64,000 bases of DNA, from positions 62,001 to 126,000 of the forward strand of contig NZ_JAPEMT010000001.1 in assembly GCF_026342435.1 (NCBI RefSeq), in the 5' to 3' direction. The position numbers and the translations under genes are program-made. Positions 1 to 8,491 of this stretch are shown here, piece by piece. The stretch comes from Streptomyces sp. NBC_00237. Its GTDB lineage: Bacteria; Actinomycetota; Actinomycetes; Streptomycetales; Streptomycetaceae. The notes below the pieces were generated by a model. It worked only from the letters and a program-made list of their open reading frames with translations. It was not told the origin of the DNA and made no database searches. Within the stretch, counting starts at the first letter, position 1. Each line of letters begins with the position of its first letter.

Positions 1-289
1 CGAGGCCGCCCGGTCCCCCGGGGCTGGAGTTCCCTCTCAAGGGGCCGGGTGCGAGGTGTTGTGCGTTGCTACGAGGGCCCGCCGTTGGGGGCGCGGGGCT
101 GTGGCGATGTGCGGCTCCGCCGCGTGGGCGCGCCCAGCCACGACGCACCCGCACGGTGGCGGAAAGGCCGCGCGGCGAGCGCTTGAGGGCCCGGGCCAGG
201 GGACTCATCCGGCCGAAGGCGGGCCGGAGCCCGGGGACGGAGCCCCCGGCAGTAATCCCGGCCACGGCTCCCCTACTCGTTTAGCTCAT
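1..289. repeat. Gene-free edge with a dispersed intergenic repeat
   Basis: I see no gene downstream of the dnaX stop codon. Positions 88-154 resemble a GC-rich intergenic element whose other copy in this window is at 43385-43492. Both contain GTGCGGCTCCGCCGCG and end in CGACGCACCCGCAC. From general knowledge, such elements recur in Streptomyces intergenic regions. The function is unknown and the boundaries are approximate. Confidence 0.45.
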
Positions 290-2551
290 TTACTCGTTGA
301 CGAACTCCTCGACCACCGTCGCCCCCAGCTCCCGCACGATGAGGTCGTGCCCCGACAGGGCCTCGTCCACCAGATCCGGATCATCGTCCTCCGGCATGTC
401 GTCCTCGGCCGACACCGGCACTCTCTGCGGAGCCTGCGCGGCCTGCGACGGCGGCCCCGAGGAGGCAGGACCGGAGGACTGGTACGCCGCCTGCGAAGGT
501 TGCGCGGCCGCCTGCTGGGGCGCGGCCGACGGCGTGGGCTGCTGCTGCCCCATCGCCCCGCCGCCCTGGGGCGCGGCGGGCTGCGGAGGACGAGGCGCGG
601 CCTGGGGAGCAGGCGCCCCACCCCCGAAGCCACCGCTCCCCCCGAAGCCGCCTCCGCCCCCGCCCCCGCCTGCACCGCCGAAGCCGCCTCCGCCCCCGTA
701 CCCCCCGGAAGGCCCAGAACCCGGTCCCCCACCGGCTCCGCCCCCGCTCGCGTCGACGACCGACTCGATCCGCCACTGCACCTGGAAGGACTCGGCCAGG
801 ACCTGCTTCAGTACGTCCTCACTCCCGCTGCTCGCGAAGTTGTCGCGCGCACCGGCGTTGAGGAAGCCCACCTGGAGCGTCGTGCCGTCGAAACCGGCGA
901 CCTGGGCGTTCTGACTGAGCAGGATCCAGGTGAAGCGCCGCTTGTTCTTGACGGCCTCCAGGATGTTGGGCCACATGTTCCGCACCTGGACGGCTCCCTG
1001 CGCGGCGGCAGGGCTGGGCGCGGCCTGAGCAGGCTGCGCGGGACCGGAGGGCGCCGCCGCGACGGGCACCGGGGCCTGCGGCGCCACGGGCTCGGGCCGC
1101 CCCTGCCCGGGAGCGGAAGCCGTGGGCCAGCCCCCGGGCCGACGCACCGGAGCCTGAGCGGGAGCAGCCTCAGGAGCCGGAGCCTGGGCGACCGGAGGCT
1201 GCACGACCGGAGCCTGCGCCACCGGAACGGCCACCGGAGGCACCGGAGCAGCCACCGGAACCGCAGGTGCCATGGGCGCCACGGCCGCAACGGGTGCCAC
1301 CGGAGCCCCATGCGCCTCAGGCCCAGGGACGTACCCGACGGGCGGCATGCCAGGCATGCCCCCACCCGGCACGAACCCGCCCGCGCCCGCGCCTCCACTC
1401 CGCTCCAACCGGTCCAGCCGCGCCTGCACCGACCGTTCGTCGTCAAAAGCCGCAGGCAACAGCACCCGCGCGCAGATCAGCTCCAGCTGCAACCGGGGCG
1501 AGGTCGCCCCCCGCATCTCCGTCAGTCCGGAGTTGACCAGATCAGCAGCCCGGCTCAGCTCAGCGGCGCCGAATACGGACGCCTGCGCCTGCATCCGCTC
1601 CACGACGTCGGCGGGAGCGTCGATCAGCCCCTTCTCCCCCGCTTCGGGGACCGCCGCCAGAATCACCAGATCCCGCAGCCGCTCCAGCAGGTCCGCCACG
1701 AACCGCCGCGGATCGTTACCGCCCTCGATCACCCGGTCGACGACCTCGAACGCGGCGGCCCCGTCCCCCGCCGCGAACGCGTCGATCACCGAATCCAGCA
1801 GCGACCCGTCGGTGTACCCGAGCAGGGCCGTCGCCATGGCGTACGTCACACCGTCGTCGGCCGCGCCCGCCAGCAACTGGTCCATGACGGACATCGAGTC
1901 ACGCACGGACCCGGCCCCCGCCCGTACGACCAGGGGCAGCACGCCGTCCTCGACCGTGGCGTTCTCCCTGCCGCACACCTCGCCGAGGTAGTCGCGCAGC
2001 GTCCCCGGCGGCACGAGCCGGAACGGGTAGTGGTGGGTCCGCGACCGGATCGTCCCGATGACCTTCTCGGGCTCGGTCGTGGCGAAGATGAACTTCAGAT
2101 GCTCCGGCGGCTCCTCGACCACCTTCAGCAGGGCGTTGAAGCCCGCCGGGGTGACCATGTGCGCCTCGTCGATGATGTAGATCTTGTACCGGCTGCTGGC
2201 AGGCCCGAAGAACGCCTTCTCCCGCAGGTCACGGGCGTCATCCACACCACCGTGCGAAGCCGCGTCGATCTCGATGACGTCGATCGACCCACGCCCGTTC
2301 CGCGCCAGGTCCTGGCAGGACTGGCACTCGCCGCACGGCGTGGGCGTCGGTCCCTGCTCACAGTTGAGACAGCGCGCCAGAATCCGCGCGCTGGTCGTCT
2401 TTCCACAACCCCGCGGCCCGCTGAACAGGTACGCGTGGTTGACCCGGTTGTTCCGCAGGGCCTGCATCAGCGGGGCAGTGACATGCTCCTGCCCGATGAC
2501 CTCGGCGAACGACTCGGGGCGATAGCGGCGGTACAGCGCAAGGGACGACAC
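290..2551 (-). CDS. dnaX: DNA polymerase III subunit gamma/tau
   Basis: This is the clamp-loader ATPase that loads the beta sliding clamp and couples the replicative polymerase to the helicase in the cytoplasm. From the chosen GTG the protein starts VSSLALYRRYRPESF, the standard DnaX opening. Walker A GPRGCGKT lies at residues 45-52, a zinc cluster at C64/C73/C76/C79, and a DEAH Walker B follows. The C-terminal third is a low-complexity Ala/Pro region and a glycine-rich stretch before an acidic tail (AEDDMPEDDDPD), typical of actinobacterial DnaX. An upstream ATG at 2665 in the same frame is rejected because it lies inside the SRP RNA gene and its extension is not conserved-looking. The gene is transcribed away from the SRP RNA. 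Confidence 0.96.
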   Translation of the reverse strand: MSSLALYRRYRPESFAEVIGQEHVTAPLMQALRNNRVNHAYLFSGPRGCGKTTSARILARCLNCEQGPTPTPCGECQSCQDLARNGRGSIDVIEIDAASHGGVDDARDLREKAFFGPASSRYKIYIIDEAHMVTPAGFNALLKVVEEPPEHLKFIFATTEPEKVIGTIRSRTHHYPFRLVPPGTLRDYLGEVCGRENATVEDGVLPLVVRAGAGSVRDSMSVMDQLLAGAADDGVTYAMATALLGYTDGSLLDSVIDAFAAGDGAAAFEVVDRVIEGGNDPRRFVADLLERLRDLVILAAVPEAGEKGLIDAPADVVERMQAQASVFGAAELSRAADLVNSGLTEMRGATSPRLQLELICARVLLPAAFDDERSVQARLDRLERSGGAGAGGFVPGGGMPGMPPVGYVPGPEAHGAPVAPVAAVAPMAPAVPVAAPVPPVAVPVAQAPVVQPPVAQAPAPEAAPAQAPVRRPGGWPTASAPGQGRPEPVAPQAPVPVAAAPSGPAQPAQAAPSPAAAQGAVQVRNMWPNILEAVKNKRRFTWILLSQNAQVAGFDGTTLQVGFLNAGARDNFASSGSEDVLKQVLAESFQVQWRIESVVDASGGGAGGGPGSGPSGGYGGGGGFGGAGGGGGGGGFGGSGGFGGGAPAPQAAPRPPQPAAPQGGGAMGQQQPTPSAAPQQAAAQPSQAAYQSSGPASSGPPSQAAQAPQRVPVSAEDDMPEDDDPDLVDEALSGHDLIVRELGATVVEEFVNE

Positions 2552-2640
2552 ACATACGAGGTTATCGGGACCCACTGACAACCGGTCCCGCCCCGAGCCC
2601 GAGACGCCCACGCGGCCCACTGCCCCCGGGAACGCAAAGA

Positions 2641-2735
2641 CCCCCCACGCACCCGCCAGAGCCAACCTACCCTTGCTGCCTTCCGGCCCTGGGGGAGTTC
2701 AGTCAGATAGCGCCACGTGAGGGGCTGAACCCCAC
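2641..2735 (-). ncRNA. ffs: Bacterial signal recognition particle RNA (4.5S/scRNA)
   Basis: The reverse strand carries the diagnostic SRP domain IV hairpin, GGCCGGAAGGCAGCAAGGG, within 2671-2693. It is flanked by complementary G- and C-rich arms (CTCCCCCAG upstream, CTCTGGCGGG downstream). This RNA scaffolds Ffh for co-translational targeting to the membrane. Placement just upstream of dnaX on the same strand is the usual actinobacterial arrangement. The ends are approximate to about five bases. Confidence 0.9.
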
Positions 2736-2859
2736 CCTAGCCGATCGCCCCCACCAAAAACGACCCGGGCCGACCTGCGAATCCTCCACCCCCCTCCCCC
2801 GACCCCCTCACCGGGAACGCGGTCGCAAGCACCCTCCAACGTCTTGTATTGTTTGCGGC

Positions 2860-2944
2860 GGAGGATTCGCCTAGTGGCCTAGGGCGCACGCTTGGAAAGC
2901 GTGTTGGGGGCAACCCCTCACGAGTTCGAATCTCGTATCCTCCG
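2860..2944 (+). tRNA. tRNA-Ser (anticodon GGA)
   Basis: The acceptor stem GGAGGAT pairs with ATCCTCC at 2937-2943. The anticodon loop TTGGAAA carries GGA, the variable arm is long as expected for serine (GTTGGGGGCAACCCC), and the T loop is GTTCGAATC. The 3' CCA is not encoded. Two bases of the acceptor side (GCC) follow directly into a terminator. Confidence 0.95.
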
Positions 2945-2950
2945 CCGGCC

Positions 2951-2984
2951 AGAGGCCCGGACCACTTCGGTGGTCCGGGCCTCT
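2951..2984 (+). terminator. UUCG-capped terminator hairpin after tRNA-Ser
   Basis: Perfect 15-bp arms (AGAGGCCCGGACCAC and its complement) close on a TTCG tetraloop. The hairpin sits six bases after the tRNA and between convergent transcription units, so it can serve both the tRNA and the methyltransferase gene on the other strand. Confidence 0.85.
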
Positions 2985-3044
2985 GTCGTTTCCGGGATCA
3001 TTCGGCTTCTCGGCGGCGCGGCTCAGGGACTGTTCCCGGTCGGT

Positions 3045-3980
3045 TCAGGCGGGGAGGTGGCCGGTGGCGAGCCAGCTGCGGCCGGTGGCGGGGTGCTGCG
3101 GGTCGAAGGGGGGCGGCACCGGGCGGCCGTATTGCGCCGTGAGTTCTTCCAGGGTGTGCACCTCGGGTTGCCAGCCGTGGCGTGCGAGCCAGGGGGCGAG
3201 GGCTTCCGTGGGTCCGCCGTGCCACAGGTCGACGAGTTCCTCGGAGAGTGCCCGGCGGGCGCCGCGGAGCAGTGCGGAGTCCTCCTGGTGGTCCAGCGCG
3301 AGGATGCTGCCGGGGGCCGAGTTGGCGGTGACGCGACCGAGGAGCAGGTCGGCGGCGACGGGGGTCAGGGCGTAGAGGATGCCTTCCATGAGCCAGGTGG
3401 TCGGCAGGCCGGGGTCGAAGCCGGCTGCGCACAGTGCGGTCGGCCAGTCCTCGCGCAGGTCCGTCGGCACCTCCGTCCGTCGGCAGCCGGCGGTGATGCC
3501 GTGAGCGACGAGCACGGCCGCGCGGTAGGCGAGCGTGTCGGCGAAGTCGACTTCGAAGAGGGTCGTCGCGGGAGGCCAGTCCAGGCGGAACGACCGCGCG
3601 TCCATGCCGCAGGCCAGCAGCACCATCTGGGTCGTTCCCGCTCGCGCCGCGCTGGTCAGTACGTCGTCCAGGAAGCGGGTGCGGACGGCCACTTGGTCGG
3701 CCATCAAGGTGAACAGCTCGGGCGTGGGGGCCGGTTGTGTTCCTGTCGTGGGGGCGTCGTCAGCGGAGAAGTCGAGGAAGTGCTGTGCGTAGGGGTCGGC
3801 GAAGAGGCGGTCGGGGCGGCGGTGTTCTCGTGCGCGAATCGCCGTCACCCCCAGCGCTGTGGCGGCGACGCCGGTCAGTTTGGGGGCGGGAGTGTGGCTG
3901 CTCGGCATTGCGTGCGTCGGTGCGTGGGTCGGTGCGTACGTCGGTGTGTTCGTCGGTGTGTTCGTCCTCGCGTTCGTCAT
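3045..3980 (-). CDS. SAM-dependent methyltransferase, LCMT/PPM1-like family
   Basis: This is a class I S-adenosylmethionine methyltransferase of the leucine-carboxyl-methyltransferase-like family that is expanded in actinobacteria, usually with unknown small-molecule substrates. Family signatures include GVAATALGVTAIRA, a DRLFADPYA segment, the SAM-binding LLACGMDARSFRL and the FEVDFADTL acidic loop. The chosen ATG has a clear GGAGGA ribosome site five bases upstream. The N terminus carries a Thr/Pro repeat (NTPT, APTH units) from a tandem DNA repeat at about 3910-3975, absent from usual homologues and probably disordered. It lies 35 bp downstream of the TetR gene on the same strand and is probably co-transcribed with it. 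Confidence 0.88.
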   Translation of the reverse strand: MTNARTNTPTNTPTYAPTHAPTHAMPSSHTPAPKLTGVAATALGVTAIRAREHRRPDRLFADPYAQHFLDFSADDAPTTGTQPAPTPELFTLMADQVAVRTRFLDDVLTSAARAGTTQMVLLACGMDARSFRLDWPPATTLFEVDFADTLAYRAAVLVAHGITAGCRRTEVPTDLREDWPTALCAAGFDPGLPTTWLMEGILYALTPVAADLLLGRVTANSAPGSILALDHQEDSALLRGARRALSEELVDLWHGGPTEALAPWLARHGWQPEVHTLEELTAQYGRPVPPPFDPQHPATGRSWLATGHLPA

Positions 3981-4015
3981 CGTGTTCCTCCGTTGTTCGG
4001 TCGGTGTCTGGTCGG

Positions 4016-4687
4016 TCAGCGGCTGCCGGAGAAGGGAGGGGAAGCGGACGCGCGACCGCCGGTCGCCATCCACGCGCGGATGTGCCGGACCCACCCCACT
4101 GAGATCGCGGGCTCCGGCAGTCCCCCTCGGCGCGGTCCGGCCGCCGGTGTCCGCAGCCCGTCGAGGTAGATGTCGAGTTGACGATGCGCGAGCGCCTCGT
4201 CCTGGGAGAACCCCGCGCCGGGCATCGGACGCGCCAGGCGCAGGATCATGAAGACGACGTCCCCGGTCACCACGTCGCCGCGCAGCAGTCCCGCGTCCCG
4301 GGCCCGCGCGACCAGGTGGCCGAGGGGGCCCAGGGCGTCCCGGTCCTCGTCGAACAGCAGGACGCTCTCGACCCTGCCGAAGAGCGTCGGCACGACGGTC
4401 GCGGCCTTGCTGTCCAGAGCGGCGTGCATGAAGCTGCGCAGAGCCTCGACCGGATCGCTCTCCCCCTGTGCCGCGTCCGTCGCCGCCTCGTACAACGACT
4501 CCATGACGTCGACGGCCACCGCTCGGATCAGCGCGCTGCGGCTGGGGAAACGGCGGTAGAGCGTGGCGATCCCCACGCCCGCCCGGTCGGCGATCTCGTG
4601 CAGTGGAACGTCCGGCCCCTCGTCCGCGTACGCCCGCCGGGCGGCCAGCAGGATCCGAGCACGGTTGTGCCGTGCGTCTGCACGCAT
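4016..4687 (-). CDS. TetR/AcrR family transcriptional regulator
   Basis: The N-terminal helix-turn-helix (residues about 8-55) reads IADRAGVGIATLYRRFPSR, the classic TetR recognition helix. The C-terminal part is a ligand-binding domain with an RFPS-type start to helix 4 and no recognisable ligand class. The ATG at 4687 is preceded by GGAGG, and upstream in-frame codons lack coding character. The next gene on the same strand, 35 bp away, is the methyltransferase. A coding-like transporter fragment (4797-4949) lies behind the promoter. I infer local control of the methyltransferase, or formerly of a transporter. Confidence 0.88.
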   Translation of the reverse strand: MRADARHNRARILLAARRAYADEGPDVPLHEIADRAGVGIATLYRRFPSRSALIRAVAVDVMESLYEAATDAAQGESDPVEALRSFMHAALDSKAATVVPTLFGRVESVLLFDEDRDALGPLGHLVARARDAGLLRGDVVTGDVVFMILRLARPMPGAGFSQDEALAHRQLDIYLDGLRTPAAGPRRGGLPEPAISVGWVRHIRAWMATGGRASASPPFSGSR

Positions 4688-4796
4688 GGGACGCCTCCGA
4701 GGTACGTGAAACCCGGCCGCGGGCGGAGCGCTTCCGCCGTCTTCGGGAAACCGTAGGGCCGTCGGCCGGTGAAGTCCTCGACCCGACGGGAAGTGA

Positions 4797-4949
4797 GAGG
4801 CGGTCGGCGTCCCGGCCTCCGGGAAGGTCCGCACCGCCGTGGGTGGCGGCCTGTTCGCCTACCTGGTCGTGATCGCGGTCGCCTCGGTGCTCGCCTTCAC
4901 GGCGACGGCACTGCCTGCGCGGGCCGCGCAGCGGGAAGGTCGGAGGTGA
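4797..4949 (+). pseudogene. C-terminal remnant of a membrane transporter (probable)
   Basis: After a stop at 4794-4796 one forward frame stays open to TGA at 4947-4949. It encodes one hydrophobic helix (LFAYLVVIAVASVLAF) followed by a charged tail. Almost every third codon position in it is G or C, the signature of Streptomyces coding DNA. It looks like the last membrane segment of an MFS-type exporter. No start codon with a ribosome site is visible and it overlaps the 3' end of the convergent MFS gene by about 50 bp. It could be chance, but the codon bias argues for decayed coding sequence. Confidence 0.4.
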
Positions 4950-6606
4950 CGGAGCTGGCGGAGTCGGCAGAGTCGGCAGAGTCAGCGGAGTCAGCGGAGT
5001 CAGCGGAGTCGGCGGAGTCGGCGGAGTCGGCGGAAGGGTGTCCGGCCTTCGGGAGATGGCGTACGGCGAAGAGGCCGAGCGCCGCGTGCAGTGCGGCGGT
5101 CACCGCTGCGGCCACGTGCAGGCCCGTCACGAAGGAGGACTTCGCGGCGTCGGCCAGGGCGGGGGCGAGGCCCGGGAGTTTCAGGGTCGCGTCGAGGGTG
5201 CCCGCGAGGTCCGGGCCCTGGAGGCGGAAGAGCAGGGCGGCCAGGGAGCCGAGGAGGGCGATGCCGAGGGCGTTGCCGATCTCGTTGCTCGTCTCGGCGA
5301 TGGCGGCCGCGGAGCCCGCGCGCTCCGGGGGGACGGCGGAGATGGCCGTGTCGGCGACGACGCTGAAGGAGATGCCGTAACCGACTCCGGCGACGACGGT
5401 GGAGGCGACGTACCAGGTGATGCCCTGCGTGGCGGTGGTGGCGAGGAGCAGGAGCAGGCCCGTGGTGATCAGGAAGTGGGTCGTGATGAGGGCGGCGCGG
5501 GTGCCGGTGCGGGCCACCAGGGCGGGGGTGGCGATGCAGGTGACGGTGAGGGCGGCGGCGCCGGGGAGGGCGATGAGGGCGGCGTTCAGAACGGTCAGGC
5601 CCAGGACGGACTGGAGGTAGATGCCGCCGAGGTACGCCGTCGCCGACCAGGCCGCGAGGGGGAGGAGGCCCGTGATCGCGGCGATCGTGAAGACCCGGTC
5701 GCGGAAGAGGCCGAAGTCGATCAGGGGGTGGGGGAGGTGGAGTTGGCGGCGGACGAACCAGGTGAGGGCCGCGATCCCGACCGCTCCGGCGGCCAGCGCG
5801 AGGGGGCTCGGGCCTTCGGCCGCCGTGTGCTTGACGCCGTACACGGAGAGCAGGATTCCGGCGGCGGAGAGCACCACGCTCAGGGCGTCGACGCGGCCGG
5901 TGCGGGTGGTGCGGACCTCGCGGAGGAGGGTGGGGGCGAGGACCAGGAAGAGGGCGACGACGGGGAGGTTGATGAGGAAGACCGAGCCCCACCAGAAGGA
6001 GTTGAGGAGCTGCCCGCCGACGACCGGGCCGATCGCGAAACCGGCGGCGAAGGTGGCGGCGAAGATGCCGATCGCCTTCGTACGGGCGCGGGGGTCGGGG
6101 AAGAGTTCGCTGAGGACGGCGAGGGCTGAGGGGAGGAGGGTGGCTCCGGCGACGCCCATCAACGCGCGGAAGGCAATGAGGAGTTCGGCGGAGGTGGCGA
6201 AGGCCGCGCCCGCCGAGGCCAGGCCGAAGACCGTCGCGCCGGTCAGGAGGAGTCTGAGGCGGCCGTGGCGGTCGCCGATCGTGCCGAACGCGACGAGGAG
6301 CGAGCCGACGGCGAATCCGTACACGTCCAGGATCCAGAGGGCCTGGTCGGCGGTCGGGGACAGTGCCTCGGTGACCTTTGGCATCGCGAGGAAGAGGACC
6401 GAGCTGTCCATCGCGACGAGCAGGACCGGGCCGAGGACGACGAGAAGACCGAGCCATGCCTTCGGCCCTGGCCGGGCGGGGGCCGGGGTCGGGGTCGGGG
6501 TCGGGGTCGTGTGGGATGCGGTCGGTGTCGGCTTCGGCGGGCGCGGTGCGGTCGGTGTCGGCTTCGGCTTCGGCTTCGGCGGGCGCGGTGCGGTCGGTGT
6601 GTTCAT
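4897..6606 (-). CDS. MFS transporter, DHA2 family (14 TM)
   Basis: This is a proton-driven drug-exporter-type permease of the inner membrane. The first transmembrane helix contains LLVAMDSSVLFLAMP, the DHA2 motif with a membrane Asp, followed by GTIGDRHGRLRLLL (motif A) and GVAGATLLPSALAVL (motif C-like). About 14 hydrophobic segments are visible. The first 45 residues are a Pro/Thr/Lys repeat and the last 35 include eight SAD repeats, both encoded by tandem DNA repeats and probably disordered. The start is the ATG at 6606; upstream frame is non-conserved. It is divergent from the XRE/MmyB-like gene at 6710, the likely regulator. Confidence 0.9.
   Translation of the reverse strand: MNTPTAPRPPKPKPKPTPTAPRPPKPTPTASHTTPTPTPTPAPARPGPKAWLGLLVVLGPVLLVAMDSSVLFLAMPKVTEALSPTADQALWILDVYGFAVGSLLVAFGTIGDRHGRLRLLLTGATVFGLASAGAAFATSAELLIAFRALMGVAGATLLPSALAVLSELFPDPRARTKAIGIFAATFAAGFAIGPVVGGQLLNSFWWGSVFLINLPVVALFLVLAPTLLREVRTTRTGRVDALSVVLSAAGILLSVYGVKHTAAEGPSPLALAAGAVGIAALTWFVRRQLHLPHPLIDFGLFRDRVFTIAAITGLLPLAAWSATAYLGGIYLQSVLGLTVLNAALIALPGAAALTVTCIATPALVARTGTRAALITTHFLITTGLLLLLATTATQGITWYVASTVVAGVGYGISFSVVADTAISAVPPERAGSAAAIAETSNEIGNALGIALLGSLAALLFRLQGPDLAGTLDATLKLPGLAPALADAAKSSFVTGLHVAAAVTAALHAALGLFAVRHLPKAGHPSADSADSADSADSADSADSADSADSASSVTSDLPAARPAQAVPSP
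4952..5035 (-). repeat. 9-bp tandem repeat encoding (Ser-Ala-Asp)n
   Basis: About nine imperfect copies of the unit GTCGGCGGA/GTCAGCGGA lie in the 3' end of the MFS gene. They keep the frame and give an SAD-repeat tail. Copy number in such repeats commonly varies between strains. Confidence 0.75.
6484..6508 (+). repeat. G-quadruplex-prone GGGGTC repeat at the MFS 5' end
   Basis: Four GGGG tracts separated by TC lie on the strand opposite to the MFS coding strand, within the codons for its Pro/Thr N-terminal repeat. The sequence meets the standard G4 rule; folding is inferred, not shown. Confidence 0.55.
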
Positions 6607-6696
6607 GGGGCGAGCCTGCGGCGGGGCGCGCGGGCCAGCCATCCCCGTGCCGTGGGTACACCTCGCAGGGGCAGGCCGGTCGCGAGGGAGCGTGCC

Positions 6697-6702
6697 TAGG
6701 CT
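6697..6702 (+). promoter_or_regulatory. Candidate -10 (TAGGCT) for a leaderless transcript
   Basis: TAGGCT resembles the Streptomyces TAGRYT -10 and ends seven bases before the ATG at 6710. There is no Shine-Dalgarno sequence in between. This fits a leaderless mRNA for the regulator. No convincing -35 is visible. Confidence 0.4.
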
Positions 6703-6709
6703 CTCGTCC

Positions 6710-7666
6710 ATGGAACTGGAGAGCCTCGGGGCGTACCTCAAGAGCCGTCGCGACCGTGTCACCCCCCTTGACGTCGGACTGCGTACGTACGGAACGGCGC
6801 GGCGCGTACCGGGGCTCCGGCGCGAGGAACTGGCCCAGCTCGCCGGGGTGAGTGCCGGGTACTACACGCGGCTGGAGCAGAACCAGGCCGGTACGGCGTC
6901 GCAGCAGGTGCTGGACGCGCTCGCCCAGGTGCTCGGGCTCGACCGGGACGAGCGGGCCCACCTGCACAACCTCGCCCGCCACCCGGCCGCACCGCGCCTG
7001 GTGCGGCCCCGCCCCGAGAAGCCGCATCCCCGGGTGCTTGCGCTGCTGGGGTCGATCGGGGAGAGCACGCCCGCGGTGGTGCTGGGGCGGCGCGGCGACG
7101 TACTGGACTGGAACCGCGCCGGGCACGCCCTCGTCGCCGAGCACGTCGGCTTCGAGGCGCCGCGCGATCCGGCGCGGCGGCCTTCGATACCCCGGCTGTT
7201 CTTCCTGGACCCGCTCACGCGGGACCTGTTCGGGAACTGGGACGCGCTGGCACGGGCGCACGTCGCGTACCTGCGGTTCACGGCGGGGCGTTACCCCGAC
7301 GACGCCCGTCTCGCCGAGCTGATCGGTGAACTGTCCATGCGGAGCGGTGAGTTCGCGAGGCTGTGGGCGAAGGGGGAAGTCGCGGACTGCACGGTGGGGA
7401 CGATGGACTTCCGCCACCCGACGGTCGGCGCGCTCTCCGTCGACTACCAGGTGTGGCTCCAGCCGGAGAGCCCCGACCACCGCCTGGAGGTCTACACCCC
7501 GAACGACCCGGCCTCGACGGACGCACTGCGACTGCTGGCGGGGCAGGCAGCGGGGGCGGGGGCGGGGGCGGGGGCGGGGGCAGGTGCGGGTGCGGGTGCG
7601 GGCGAGGGTGTGGATGCGGGCGAGCGCCGGGGTCAGGCGGCGGGGCGAAGGGTGACCCTTCCCTGA
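6710..7666 (+). CDS. XRE-family regulator with MmyB-like ligand-binding domain
   Basis: An N-terminal helix-turn-helix (residues about 8-75) contains the family hallmark RTYGTARRVPGLRREELAQL followed by GVSAGYYTRLEQ. The C-terminal MmyB-like (PAS-type) domain includes the signature LDWNRAGHALV and the SVDYQVWLQPESPDHRLEVY block. Members typically regulate a divergent oxidoreductase or transporter gene; here the divergent neighbour is the MFS exporter at 6606. The last 40 residues are an AG repeat encoded by a G-rich hexanucleotide repeat and are unlike the family. There is no visible ribosome site before the ATG. Confidence 0.9.
   Translation: MELESLGAYLKSRRDRVTPLDVGLRTYGTARRVPGLRREELAQLAGVSAGYYTRLEQNQAGTASQQVLDALAQVLGLDRDERAHLHNLARHPAAPRLVRPRPEKPHPRVLALLGSIGESTPAVVLGRRGDVLDWNRAGHALVAEHVGFEAPRDPARRPSIPRLFFLDPLTRDLFGNWDALARAHVAYLRFTAGRYPDDARLAELIGELSMRSGEFARLWAKGEVADCTVGTMDFRHPTVGALSVDYQVWLQPESPDHRLEVYTPNDPASTDALRLLAGQAAGAGAGAGAGAGAGAGAGEGVDAGERRGQAAGRRVTLP
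7552..7580 (+). repeat. G5C hexanucleotide repeat, strong G-quadruplex motif
   Basis: Five GGGGG tracts with single-C loops run in frame in the XRE/MmyB gene and continue as a degenerate GGTGC repeat to about 7620. They encode an Ala-Gly tail. This would be expected to form a very stable G4 on the coding strand. Confidence 0.7.
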
Positions 7667-7795
7667 GCCGGGGGTTAGCACCACCTCGGGTCGGCAGGGT
7701 CGCACCATGCCTTTCGGCGGGCGGATTCGGGATCGTGGGTCTTGTCAACGAACACGTTGCGCGCCCGTCCCCACCGCGATGATTCGAGGCCCGTC

Positions 7796-8491
7796 ATGAC
7801 CGCCTACGCAACCGCCCCGCTCCCTTCCTACCCCACCCGCGACGACCGCGAAGTCGGCTTTCTGCGCGGGCCGTTCGCCGGGTCGACGTACCGCGAGATC
7901 GGGTACACGATCACCTCGCTGCCGGTGGCGGTCATCGGGTTCGCGTTCGCCGTGACGCTGTTCGCGGCGGGAGCCGGGCTCGCCGTGACCGTCCTCGGGC
8001 TGCCGGTGCTCGCCGCCATGCTGGCCGGGGCGCGCGGGCTCGGGGCCGTCGAGCGCGAGCGGGCCAGGCTCGCGCTGGGGCTGGCCGTGGAGGGTCCCGC
8101 TCCGGTCGTCGGCGGGGGCGGGTTCTGGGCGGCCATGCGGGCGCGGCTCGGGGACGCGGCGGGGTGGAAGGCGCTGCTGTTCCACGTGGTGATGCTCCCG
8201 TACCGGATCTTCAGCTTCGTGATGTCGGTGACGTTCCTGACGGTGGGATGGGCCGTGGCGCTGCTGCCCGTTTACAACTGGGTCTTCCCGAAGTACGTCG
8301 GGGACTGGGAGGGATACCGGGTGTACGACTACACCTCGGGCGGCATCCAGCACACGTACGACATCACCTCTCCGCTCCAGCTCGCGGCGGTCTCGCTGGT
8401 CGGGCTCGCCGTCGTCTTCCTCACGCCGAAGCTGGTCCGTGCGCTGACGAACGTCGACCGGGCGGCGGTGCGGGGGCTGCTCGGGAAGTAG
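7796..8491 (+). CDS. Stand-alone sensor-domain membrane protein
   Basis: This 231-residue protein matches the actinobacterial putative sensor domain that normally forms the N-terminal half of histidine kinases. It has a charged start, a double hydrophobic hairpin (residues about 35-85), an amphipathic loop, a second hairpin (about 125-160), an exposed Tyr/Thr-rich loop (YDYTSGGIQHTYDITSP) and a final helix. No kinase or output domain follows, and no kinase gene is next to it. The start is the ATG at 7796, where the conserved TYREIGYTITSLPVA region is preceded by a short polar stretch. Role unknown; possibly an accessory sensor partnering a kinase elsewhere. Confidence 0.75.
   Translation: MTAYATAPLPSYPTRDDREVGFLRGPFAGSTYREIGYTITSLPVAVIGFAFAVTLFAAGAGLAVTVLGLPVLAAMLAGARGLGAVERERARLALGLAVEGPAPVVGGGGFWAAMRARLGDAAGWKALLFHVVMLPYRIFSFVMSVTFLTVGWAVALLPVYNWVFPKYVGDWEGYRVYDYTSGGIQHTYDITSPLQLAAVSLVGLAVVFLTPKLVRALTNVDRAAVRGLLGK

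Noticed and set aside
56..2578. An 840-codon open frame antisense to dnaX.
   Set aside because: Arg/Pro/Gly-rich shadow typical of GC-rich DNA; dnaX on the other strand has clear motifs.
4703..4715. Half-parS-like ACGTGAAAC, and a similar TTTCACGTG at about 15830.
   Set aside because: Only one half of the palindrome is present; both lie in coding or start regions.
5000..7708. A 902-codon frame crossing the MFS gene and the divergent regulator.
   Set aside because: It spans a divergent promoter and is low-complexity; both real genes are well supported.
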